A program made the translations under genes and the position numbers. From Actinomadura luzonensis (GTDB lineage: Bacteria > Actinomycetota > Actinomycetes > Streptosporangiales > Streptosporangiaceae): a DNA stretch of 64,000 nucleotides. The notes beneath the pieces were generated by a model. It was not told the DNA's origin. It saw nothing but the letters and a program-made list of their open reading frames with translations, and did no database searches. Location: the NCBI RefSeq assembly GCF_022664455.2, contig NZ_JAKRKC020000001.1, positions 4,283,001 to 4,347,000 of the forward strand, given 5' to 3'. Shown here piece by piece: positions 57,962 through 64,000 of the stretch. How positions within the stretch are numbered: the stretch's first letter is position 1; every line of letters starts with the position of its first letter.

Positions 57962-58924
57962 TCAGTCCCGCAGGGTGCTGCCGGTGAGGTGCAGGAACGT
58001 GGCCTCCAGGTCGGGTTCGATGACCCGGGTGGCGGTCACGGTGGCGCAGCCGTCCACGGCGGTGATGAGCGAGGGCAGCAGCCGCCGGCCGCCCTCGGTG
58101 ATCAGCCGGATGGAGGTGCCGCCGGTCCTCGCGCCTTCGAGCACGCCCTCGACGGCGCGGAGCTTGGCGAGGGCGGTCTCGACGTCGCCGTCGAGGGACA
58201 GCTCGACCTTGTCGTGGCTGCCGACCAGCGCGATCAGCTCCTCGCGGGTGCCGTCGGCGATGATGCGGCCGTGGTCGATGATGGCCACGCGGTCGCAGAC
58301 CCGTTCGACCTCCTCCATGTAGTGGGAGGTGTAGAGCAGCGACATGCCGCCCGCGACCAGGCGCTCGACGCCCTCCAGGATGGCGTTGCGGCTCTGCGGG
58401 TCCACGCCGACGGTGGGCTCGTCGAGGATCAGCACGTCGGGACGGTGCAGCAGGGCGGCGCCGATGTTGATGCGCCGGCGCATGCCGCCCGAGTACGTGC
58501 CGAGCTTGCTGTCGGCCCGCTCGGCGAGCCCGACCAGGTCCAGCACCTCCTCGATGCGGCCGGGCAGCTCGCGACGGGGCAGGCCGAACAGGCGGCCGAA
58601 GAAGCGCAGGTTCTCCCGGCCGGTCAGCTCGGGGTAGAGGGCGACCTCCTGCGGCACGTAGCCGAGGCGGGCCTTGGCCCGCATCGGGTCGGCGGCCAGG
58701 TCAACGCCGCCGACGGTGACGCCGCCCGCGTCGGGGCGCAGCAGGCCCACCAGCATGGAGATCGTGGTGGTCTTGCCCGCGCCGTTGGGGCCGAGCAGCC
58801 CGTACGCCTGGCCGGGCGCGACGGCGAAGCCGACGTCCTGGACGGCGACGAGGTCGCCGTAGCGTTTGGCGAGGCCGTGGCAGGCGAGCGCGGGGATCGG
58901 TTCCGTCGTCAGCACCGTCGTCAT
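57962..58924 (-). CDS. ABC exporter ATP-binding protein, DrrA-like
   Basis: 320 residues. Walker A GLLGPNGAGKTTT, signature GTYSGGMRRRINIG, Walker B VLILDEPTVGVDP and switch His in LLYTSHYMEEV. The C-terminal 90 residues match the DrrA-type extension. It powers the two downstream permeases. The ATG overlaps the stop of the beta-helix gene (ATGA). Such exporters usually confer self-resistance in antibiotic clusters. Confidence 0.94.
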   Translation of the reverse strand: MTTVLTTEPIPALACHGLAKRYGDLVAVQDVGFAVAPGQAYGLLGPNGAGKTTTISMLVGLLRPDAGGVTVGGVDLAADPMRAKARLGYVPQEVALYPELTGRENLRFFGRLFGLPRRELPGRIEEVLDLVGLAERADSKLGTYSGGMRRRINIGAALLHRPDVLILDEPTVGVDPQSRNAILEGVERLVAGGMSLLYTSHYMEEVERVCDRVAIIDHGRIIADGTREELIALVGSHDKVELSLDGDVETALAKLRAVEGVLEGARTGGTSIRLITEGGRRLLPSLITAVDGCATVTATRVIEPDLEATFLHLTGSTLRD

Positions 58925-60045
58925 CGCCGCCACCCCTGGACCTCGGGCGGGTCGCCCGCGCCGGCGGTGTTGGCGGCGAAGCACTGGCGGCCGAGGTCGG
59001 CGCCGAGCTGGTAGTCCAGCGGGGTGTTGCCGTGGACGCGGTTCCACAGCGCGTACGTGTCGAGCACGTCGTCGCCGCCCCAGTCCTTGGACGAGCCGAG
59101 GACGAAGCCGGCGCCCATGACGGACTCGCCGGTGGGGTGGTTGCCGTGGATGTGGTTGTCGACGACGGCGACCCGGTGCGTCCCGATGAGCGCGAGGCCG
59201 ACGCCGGAGATGGGCGGCCCGGCCGCGCCCAGCCCGTCCGGCTCGGCGCCGGCGGCCAGGTCGTTGCCGTGCAGGTCGTTGCCCGCCACCAGGCAGTCGG
59301 TGACGCCGCCCGGCGGCTCGCCCTCGTAGACCTGGTTGAGCAGCATGATGCCGATGGCGTTGCCGTGGCAGGCGTTGCGGAGCACCCGGGCGCCGGAGGA
59401 GTTGTCGACGAACAGGCCGAAGGCGTTGCCGTGCAGGTCGTTGCCCTCGACCAGGTGCTCCGACAGGGGGCAGAAGGAGAGGGCGGCGCCGGCGTACTGG
59501 CTGCCGGAGGCCCGGCAGGAGGTGATCCGGCAGCCGGTGGACTCGCGCAGGTAGACGCCCCAGACCGCGTTGTCCTCGGCGGTCACGTCGTGGACGGTGA
59601 CGCGGGCGGCGGAGTGGGCGTACACGCCCGCGCCGGAGAAGCCGCGCACGGTGAGCCCTTCCACGCGGACGTCGGCGACGCCGTCGCCGTGCACGGTGAC
59701 GCCGCTGACCACCTCGGGCCCGGCGTCGTGCAGGCGCGGCACATCGGGCCCAGCGTCCTCCCCCGGGCCTTCCCCGGGGACGAGGACCGTCCGGCCGGGG
59801 CCCGCGCCGGTCAGGGTCACGCCGGGGTGCCTGATCCAGAGGGCGCCGCGGTGCACGCCCTCGGCCAGCTCGACGCGCGCGCCCGGCCCGGCCTCGTCCA
59901 GCACCCGCTGCGCCGGCTCGCCGGCGGCCACGGTGAAGGCCGGGCCGGGGGCGGCCGGGGCGGGGCTGGCCGGGGTGGGGGTGTTCGTGGCGGGGGTGTT
60001 CGTGGCGGGGGTGTTCGTGGCGGGGACGGCCGTGGTGACGGTCAT
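58921..60045 (-). CDS. Right-handed parallel beta-helix protein (NosD/pectate-lyase-like fold)
   Basis: 374 residues. After an N-terminal Thr/Pro/Ala-rich tail with three ATNTP repeats, the protein shows the regular short repeats of a parallel beta-helix: GVTVHGDGVADVRVEGLTV, then VTVHDVTAEDNAVWGVYL, LVEGNDLHGNAFGLFVDNSS and VVDNHIHGNHPTG. The N-N/H-G-N turns are typical. It has no clear signal peptide. Members of this fold bind or modify polysaccharides or act as epimerases, and some secondary-metabolite clusters carry one of unknown role. Here it lies between an AcpS and an ABC ATPase, overlapping both by ATGA, so it is part of the cluster operon. Function not assigned. Confidence 0.85.
   Translation of the reverse strand: MTVTTAVPATNTPATNTPATNTPTPASPAPAAPGPAFTVAAGEPAQRVLDEAGPGARVELAEGVHRGALWIRHPGVTLTGAGPGRTVLVPGEGPGEDAGPDVPRLHDAGPEVVSGVTVHGDGVADVRVEGLTVRGFSGAGVYAHSAARVTVHDVTAEDNAVWGVYLRESTGCRITSCRASGSQYAGAALSFCPLSEHLVEGNDLHGNAFGLFVDNSSGARVLRNACHGNAIGIMLLNQVYEGEPPGGVTDCLVAGNDLHGNDLAAGAEPDGLGAAGPPISGVGLALIGTHRVAVVDNHIHGNHPTGESVMGAGFVLGSSKDWGGDDVLDTYALWNRVHGNTPLDYQLGADLGRQCFAANTAGAGDPPEVQGWRR
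59981..60025 (-). repeat. 15-bp tandem repeat, three copies
   Basis: Three exact copies of gtgttcgtggcgggg encode the repeated Pro-Ala-Thr-Asn-Thr in the N-terminal tail of the beta-helix protein. In frame; probably a variable-length linker. Confidence 0.85.
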
Positions 60046-60492
60046 GAGGGGATCCCCTCCTCCTCGACGTAGACGATCGCCAGCGAGACGAACAGGCCGC
60101 CGCCCTCGCCCCAGCGGGCCGCGCCGGCGGCGGCGCCGGGGCCGAGGCGTTCGCGGGCGGCGGCGGCGCTCGCGCCGCGGACGGCGTAGGCGGCGCCGCC
60201 GGTCAGGCGCACGCCGGTGGCGTCGGCCAGCCGCGGCGGCCTCCGCCATGAGCCGGCCGGCCCAGTCGCGCGGCGGCGCGGCGAGGGCTTCGAAGTCGTG
60301 CCAGGTGAAGCCGGGCGGGCGCGCCCCGACGGCCTTGATCAGGCTCTCCTTGACGGAGAAGGCGGCCACGCCGGGCCCGCGCCCGCGCTCGGCGTCGGTG
60401 GTCAGGCGGCGGGTGAAGACGCTGCCGCCGCGCGCCGCGGCCCGGGCGAGCCGGTCGCTCGCCACGATGTCCACCCCGACGAGGACGCTCAT
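60042..60492 (-). CDS. acpS: Holo-[acyl-carrier-protein] synthase, AcpS type; frameshifted near 60235
   Basis: The first 85 or so residues read as AcpS: SVLVGVDIVASDRLARA (Mg-binding Asp) and AAFSVKESLIKAVGARPPGF. After RLMAEAAAA the frame fails. The expected end, DATGVRLTGGAAYAVRG to LFVSLAIVYVEEEG, is intact in another frame and stops at TGA 60042-60044, overlapping the next ATG. Length 451 bases, one more than a multiple of three: one base too many (or two missing) around 60226-60245. Removing one plus-strand C from agccgcgg gives AAALADATGV. Start ATG 60492 overlaps the upstream hydrolase stop. The enzyme would prime carrier proteins of this cluster. If the shift is real, the protein lacks its C-terminal half. 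Confidence 0.82.
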
Positions 60493-61271
60493 GCGAGCGC
60501 TCCGGCGCAGCGGCCGGCGAAGTCCCGCAGCGCGGCGGTGTACTCCTCGGCCCGCTCGACCATGGGGATGTGGCCGCTGCCCTCGACCACCAGGACCTCG
60601 TTGTCCGGGTAGCCGGCCAGCAGCTCCAGCCACGGCGCGACGGGCGTCATACGGTCGTGGCGGCCCCACACGAAGAACGACGGGCAGCTCACCCGGTCCA
60701 GAGCGGGCCTGACCTGGTAGCGGCGGGTCGCCTTGAGGCTGCGGGCCATGCTGACCATGGACTCCGGCTGCCGCAGCAGGTCGCCGGCCTCGGCCATGCG
60801 CTCGGGCGCGAAGTGGCTGCGCCCGCTGTGGAACAGCGCGGCCACCATGCGCTCGCCGAAGTCGTCGCCGAAGGGCCGCACGCTGCCCCGCCGGTCGAAG
60901 CTCAGCCCCACGTCGGGGTCGGCGGTCAGGCCGGGCGCGCCGCTGACCACGATGCCGCGCACCCGGTCGGGGCACCGTCCGGCCAGGTCGATGGCGACCA
61001 GGCCGCCGAGGGAGTTGGCGCACACCACGGCCTCCCCGATGCCGGCCCGGTCGCAGGCGCGCAGGAAGGCGTCGCCGAGGCGTTCGATGGAGCCGGCCAC
61101 CTGGCGGTCGAGGGCGCAGATGGCCTCGTTGGTGCGCAGCACGCTCCAGCCGTCGGCGTGCAGGGCGTGGAAGGGGTGGTCCCAGATCCAGCCGCCGGCG
61201 AACAACGCGGACACGAACACCACGGCCGGCCTGCCGTCGCCGGGCAGGTGCTCGGCGGTGAACTCGTTCAT
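60489..61271 (-). CDS. Alpha/beta hydrolase
   Basis: 260 residues. Nucleophile elbow VCANSLGGLVAID, acidic residue in VWGRHDRMTP, and catalytic His in EGSGHIPMVE: a complete triad. The cap region is of the size seen in esterases and C-C hydrolases. It lacks a signal peptide, so it is cytoplasmic. It is embedded in the operon (overlaps acpS by ATGA, 14 bases after the SnoaL-like gene). It could hydrolyse or cyclise the released polyketide, since no fused thioesterase is seen, but the substrate is unknown. Confidence 0.9.
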   Translation of the reverse strand: MNEFTAEHLPGDGRPAVVFVSALFAGGWIWDHPFHALHADGWSVLRTNEAICALDRQVAGSIERLGDAFLRACDRAGIGEAVVCANSLGGLVAIDLAGRCPDRVRGIVVSGAPGLTADPDVGLSFDRRGSVRPFGDDFGERMVAALFHSGRSHFAPERMAEAGDLLRQPESMVSMARSLKATRRYQVRPALDRVSCPSFFVWGRHDRMTPVAPWLELLAGYPDNEVLVVEGSGHIPMVERAEEYTAALRDFAGRCAGALA

Positions 61272-61285
61272 CGGGCTCTCCAGGG

Positions 61286-62134
61286 TCACAGGGTCGGGAC
61301 GGCGGCCGGGCTCCAGCCGCAGCCGCAGGCCGCGTCGGTCCGCACGGCGGCGGAGCAGTCCGGGCAGCGGGCGTAGTCGCGGGCGCTGACGGGACGCCAG
61401 ACGCTGGTGTGGACGCGGGTGCACAGGCCGGACTTGAAGAAGCGGCGCATGGCCCGCTGGTGCGGCCGGGCGTGGATGGCGCGGACCGACTCCAGCCGGT
61501 CGTAGGCGCTCAGCGTGTACTTGCGGTCGCCGAGGTCGAACGTGGTGACGCCGAGGAAGCCGCGGGCGGCGCGCAGCGACTTGACGATCTCGACGCTGAG
61601 CAGGTCCACCTCGGCGGCCTCGGCGTCGTCGCGGACCTCCAGCCAGGTCAGGACGAGCGCGCCGGGCCGCTCGGTGCGGGCGGTGCCGGCGCGGGCGCTG
61701 ACGCCGAACTCGCGGACCTCGTCGGCGGCGGGCACGAACCGCGCGCCGTAGCCGAGGGATGCGGCGAGCGCCAGCCGGTCGTAGGTGCGGCGCACGTGCG
61801 CGCCGCGCTCGTCCACGGTGACCAGGTCGGTGCCGCCGACCTCGGCGCGCCCGCCGGTGGCGGGCATGCCCAGGTACGGCTCGCGGTGGTCGGCGCGCAG
61901 GCTCCAGCCGAGCGCGGCGGCGTCGGCGTCGCCGATCAGCCGCTCGGTCTCGAAGGCGGGGGCGCGGAAGCGGGCCAGCGTGGCGGCGGCGTGCGCGGCG
62001 AGCGCGGGGCCGGTCAGGACGCCGCCGGAGTCGGGGTCGGCGTAGCTGGCGGCGGTGGCGGCGACCGCCTCGGGGTCGCCGTCGCGCCAGGCCTGCAGGT
62101 GGTCCTGGGCGAGCTTGCGGGCGTCGCTGGTCAT
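61286..62134 (-). CDS. SnoaL-like / ferredoxin-like fusion protein with Cys-rich tail
   Basis: 282 residues. The first 125 or so resemble the NTF2/SnoaL fold: HLQAWRDGDPEAVAATAASY, then TDLVTVDERGAHVRRTYDRL. The middle (ALVLTWLEVRDDAEAAEVD to YTLSAYDRLESVRAIHAR) resembles a dimeric alpha/beta-barrel (monooxygenase-like) domain. The end has CPDCSAA...CGCGW, a possible zinc ribbon. SnoaL-fold proteins in antibiotic clusters act as cyclases, hydroxylases or dehydratases. The fusion is unusual to me and the activity cannot be assigned. ATG 62134 overlaps the stop of the upstream AcpS-like gene (ATGA). Confidence 0.75.
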   Translation of the reverse strand: MTSDARKLAQDHLQAWRDGDPEAVAATAASYADPDSGGVLTGPALAAHAAATLARFRAPAFETERLIGDADAAALGWSLRADHREPYLGMPATGGRAEVGGTDLVTVDERGAHVRRTYDRLALAASLGYGARFVPAADEVREFGVSARAGTARTERPGALVLTWLEVRDDAEAAEVDLLSVEIVKSLRAARGFLGVTTFDLGDRKYTLSAYDRLESVRAIHARPHQRAMRRFFKSGLCTRVHTSVWRPVSARDYARCPDCSAAVRTDAACGCGWSPAAVPTL

Positions 62135-62724
62135 GGTGCCTGGTCCTCCGGCGGGGGCGGCGCGTGCAGGGCGACGGCGAGGGCGTGCCGGGCGGTGTGG
62201 CTGAGCGAGAGGCGGATGTGCTCCCCCGCTCCGGCCAGCCCGGACAGCTCGCCGGTGAGGCGGACGGCGGGCGGGTGCCCGTCGAGGCAGGCGGCGTCGC
62301 CGCGGCAGGCGGCGGTGGGCCGGGGCAGCACCTCGACCTGGCCGAGCGCGGCGGGGGTGGCGGGCAGCCCGAGCAGGCGCAGCACGGCCTGCTTGGCGGC
62401 CAGCCGGCCCGCCCAGTGCTGCAGGGTGCGGCCGCGGGCGGAGCGGACGCGTTCGGCGGGGGTGAAGACGTCCTCCACGGCGACGCCGGCGGCGAGCAGG
62501 TCGCCCGGCCGGGCGAGCCCGGCGTGGCCGACGACCGCGCTCCCCCACCGGTGCGCCGCCGCCGGAGCGGAGGCGGGCCCAGGAGCAGGGGCGGGCCCAG
62601 GAGCAGGGGCGGGCCCAGGAGCAGGGGCGGGCCCAGGAGCAGGGGCGGGCCCAGGAGCAGGGGCGGGCCCAGGAGCAGGGGCGGGCACGGCAGCGGGGGC
62701 GGGCACGGCAGCGGGGGCGGTCAC
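62131..62724 (-). CDS. AcpS-superfamily (4'-phosphopantetheinyl transferase-like) protein with repeat N-terminus
   Basis: 197 residues. The C-terminal 140 match the AcpS fold: VFTPAERVRS, then HWAGRLAAKQAVLRLLG, PRPTAACRG and HIRLSLSHTARHALAVAL. The usual AAKE reads AAKQ, so a metal-binding Glu seems replaced, which could weaken catalysis. The N-terminus is an Ala-Pro-Gly repeat (six PAPAPG units) encoded by an 18-base tandem repeat. GTG 62724 overlaps the stop of the AT gene (GTGA). It may be specialised for one carrier protein or may be non-catalytic. Confidence 0.75.
   Translation of the reverse strand: MTAPAAVPAPAAVPAPAPGPAPAPGPAPAPGPAPAPGPAPAPGPAPAPGPASAPAAAHRWGSAVVGHAGLARPGDLLAAGVAVEDVFTPAERVRSARGRTLQHWAGRLAAKQAVLRLLGLPATPAALGQVEVLPRPTAACRGDAACLDGHPPAVRLTGELSGLAGAGEHIRLSLSHTARHALAVALHAPPPPEDQAP
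62573..62680 (-). repeat. 18-bp tandem repeat, six copies
   Basis: Six copies of gcgggcccaggagcaggg in direct head-to-tail order, followed by two diverged units up to about 62716. They are in frame and code for PAPAPG units at the N-terminus of the AcpS-like protein. There are no spacers, so it is not a CRISPR array. Confidence 0.9.
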
Positions 62725-63629
62725 GCGGCCACCGCCTTGGCCAGGCGGCGCAGCGTGCCGGGGTCGGACATCGACAGGCACCGGGCCTCGGCGCGCCGCG
62801 ACAGCCCGGTGAGCACCTTGCTGTCGCCCACCTCCACGCCGGCGGCGGCCGCGTCGACGGCGGCGACCGTGCGGGTCCACAGCACCCGGCCGGTGAGCTG
62901 CGCGATCAGGGCCTCGCGCAGGGCGGCGACGTCCGTGGTGGGCTCGCCGGTGACGTTGGGGACGACGGGCACGCGCGGCTCGCGCATCGGCGTGGCCCGC
63001 ACCGCCGCCGCCCAGCCGGCCACGGCGGGGGCCATGAGCGGCGAGTGGAAGGCGTTGCCGACCTGGAGCGGGACGACCTTGCTCGCGTCGGTGGCGAGCG
63101 CGCTCACCCGGTCCAGCGCGGCCGGGGAGCCGGAGACGACCACGTGGCCGGGGGCGTTCTCCAGCGCCACGACGACCGGCTCGCCGGGCGCGGCGGCGGC
63201 CGCGGCCAGCTCCTCGACCCGGTGGACGGGCAGCCCCATGACGGCCCGCATGCCGCCGCGCTCGCCGACCGCGGCCATCAGCGCGGCCCGCGTCTCGACC
63301 AGCCGGACGGTGTCGGCCAGCTCCAGCACGCCGGCCGCGTGCAGCGCGCTCAGCTCGCCCACGCTGTGCCCGGCGACGACGGCGGGCGCGTGGCCCTCCT
63401 CGTCCAGGACGGCGAGCGCGGCCAGGTTGCACGCCGTGACCGCGATCTGGGCGTGCTCGGTGGCGACCAGCCGGTCGAGCGGCCCGCGGGCGCACAGCGG
63501 CGTGATCGGGCGGGCCAGCAGCGCGTCCACCAGGTCCAGCCGGTCGCGCGCGACGGGCCGGCGGCGCAGCCACGCGCCCATGCCGACGCGCACGGTCCCC
63601 TGGCCGGGGAAGAGATAGCCGAGCTTCAC
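62721..63629 (-). CDS. Discrete (trans-acting) acyltransferase, malonyl-CoA:ACP transacylase family
   Basis: 302 residues, one AT domain and nothing else. LGYLFPGQGTVRVGMG at the N-terminus, nucleophile in VAGHSVGELSALHAAG, catalytic His in QVGNAFHSPLMAPA. It resembles FabD and the trans-ATs that feed AT-less PKS modules. The AFHS context fits malonyl-type units rather than methylmalonyl. In this cluster the AT-less module at 2003-5859 is the natural client, and the oxygenated malonyl-ACP made by the genes at 8918-12281 is a possible substrate. Alternatively it loads malonyl-CoA. Start GTG 63629 follows GGGAG. Confidence 0.93.
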   Translation of the reverse strand: MKLGYLFPGQGTVRVGMGAWLRRRPVARDRLDLVDALLARPITPLCARGPLDRLVATEHAQIAVTACNLAALAVLDEEGHAPAVVAGHSVGELSALHAAGVLELADTVRLVETRAALMAAVGERGGMRAVMGLPVHRVEELAAAAAAPGEPVVVALENAPGHVVVSGSPAALDRVSALATDASKVVPLQVGNAFHSPLMAPAVAGWAAAVRATPMREPRVPVVPNVTGEPTTDVAALREALIAQLTGRVLWTRTVAAVDAAAAGVEVGDSKVLTGLSRRAEARCLSMSDPGTLRRLAKAVAA

Positions 63630-63647
63630 GATGCGTCTCCCGGGGAG

Positions 63648-64000
63648 CTAGAGGCGGCGGCGCGGCCGTCGTTCCTCGTGGGCGGGCCGCTCGGTGCCGA
63701 GGAAGCCGAGCAGCAGCTTGTTGACCTGGTCGGGGGCGTCGAGCGGCAGCCAGTGCCCGGCGCCCTCGACGCGCTCGTAGCGCCAGGGGCCCTTGACGAA
63801 CTTGCCGGAGCCGGTCATGCCCTCCTCCAGCAGCGCCTTGTCGCCGTCCCCCCAGATGCCGAGCGTGGGGGCGAGCACGGGCGGGAAGGGCCGCGAGGGC
63901 CGCAGCTCGGCGGCCGGGGAGCGGTTGGCGCGGTACCAGTTGAGGCCGGCGGTGAGCGCGCCGGGGCGGGCCAGGTCGCGCAGGTAGCGGTCGTGGTCGC
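63648..64000 (-). CDS. Alpha/beta hydrolase (epoxide-hydrolase/dehalogenase-like), N-terminus outside window
   Basis: The last 117 codons of a gene read from the right edge; the frame is open to base 63998. ALTAGLNWYRANRS, then PTLGIWGDGDKALLEEGM (acid residue region) and VEGAGHWLPLDAPDQVNKLLLGFL (catalytic His) are typical of the C-terminal half of epoxide-hydrolase-like enzymes. The nucleophile lies beyond the window, so the reaction type cannot be decided. It lies 18 bases upstream of the AT gene in the same direction and is probably co-transcribed. Confidence 0.85.
   Translation of the reverse strand, partial: DHDRYLRDLARPGALTAGLNWYRANRSPAAELRPSRPFPPVLAPTLGIWGDGDKALLEEGMTGSGKFVKGPWRYERVEGAGHWLPLDAPDQVNKLLLGFLGTERPAHEERRPRRRL

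Noticed and set aside
58921..61023. One long open frame joining part of AcpS to the beta-helix protein as a fusion
   Set aside because: The stretch between them is out-of-frame Arg-rich translation. The AcpS end exists in another frame and has its own stop overlapping the beta-helix start.
62573..62716. Regular 18-base repeats resembling a CRISPR array
   Set aside because: The units are contiguous with no spacers, lie in frame within the AcpS-like gene and encode Pro-Ala-Gly repeats; no cas genes are nearby.

Overview
The window is about 64 kb of very GC-rich DNA (third codon positions almost all G or C) from an actinomycete. Gene style and codon use fit a Streptosporangiales-type genome such as Nonomuraea or Actinomadura, but that placement is inference. 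Essentially the whole window lies inside one large modular type I polyketide (PKS) gene cluster. The cluster continues past the left edge (a PKS cut at base 1) and the right edge (an alpha/beta hydrolase cut at base 64000).

Layout. (1) 1-7019, plus strand: the end of a PKS (KR-carrier), then a module with KS, KR and carrier but no acyltransferase (AT), then a coupled acyl-CoA dehydrogenase. (2) 6982-12281, minus strand: an Sfp-type phosphopantetheinyl transferase, a type II thioesterase and a four-gene FkbH/I/J/K-like set for an oxygenated malonyl-ACP extender, with no O-methyltransferase in the window. (3) 12304-46361, minus strand: five PKS genes, read right to left, with a KSQ loading module and six extension modules. 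(4) 46362-53780, mostly plus strand: stand-alone NRPS pieces (condensation protein, adenylation enzyme, carrier protein, second condensation protein), an unrecognised Cys-containing protein and an IscS-type cysteine desulfurase. (5) 53819-64000, minus strand: a LuxR-type regulator, glucose-1-phosphate thymidylyltransferase, an ABC exporter, a beta-helix protein, an AcpS, alpha/beta hydrolases, a SnoaL-like protein, an AcpS-like protein and a stand-alone AT.

How it works together. The KSQ-AT loading module should start with propionate. Modules 1-3 (AT-DH-KR; methylmalonyl, malonyl, methylmalonyl) predict a branched triene. Modules 4-6 (malonyl, KR only) predict hydroxylated carbons. The PKS of unknown length at the left edge and the AT-less module would follow. 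The stand-alone AT and the hydroxymalonyl-type genes are natural candidates to feed the AT-less module in trans. The A, carrier, C and desulfurase genes suggest a separately activated amino acid, possibly cysteine, and a sulfur step. RfbA suggests a dTDP-sugar whose remaining genes lie outside. No thioesterase domain is fused to any PKS seen here.

Caution. Four genes (PKS at 2003, 27169 and 32547, and acpS at 60042) carry frameshifts inside otherwise intact domains. These look more like base-calling errors in GC-rich DNA than decay, but this cannot be decided from the sequence alone.
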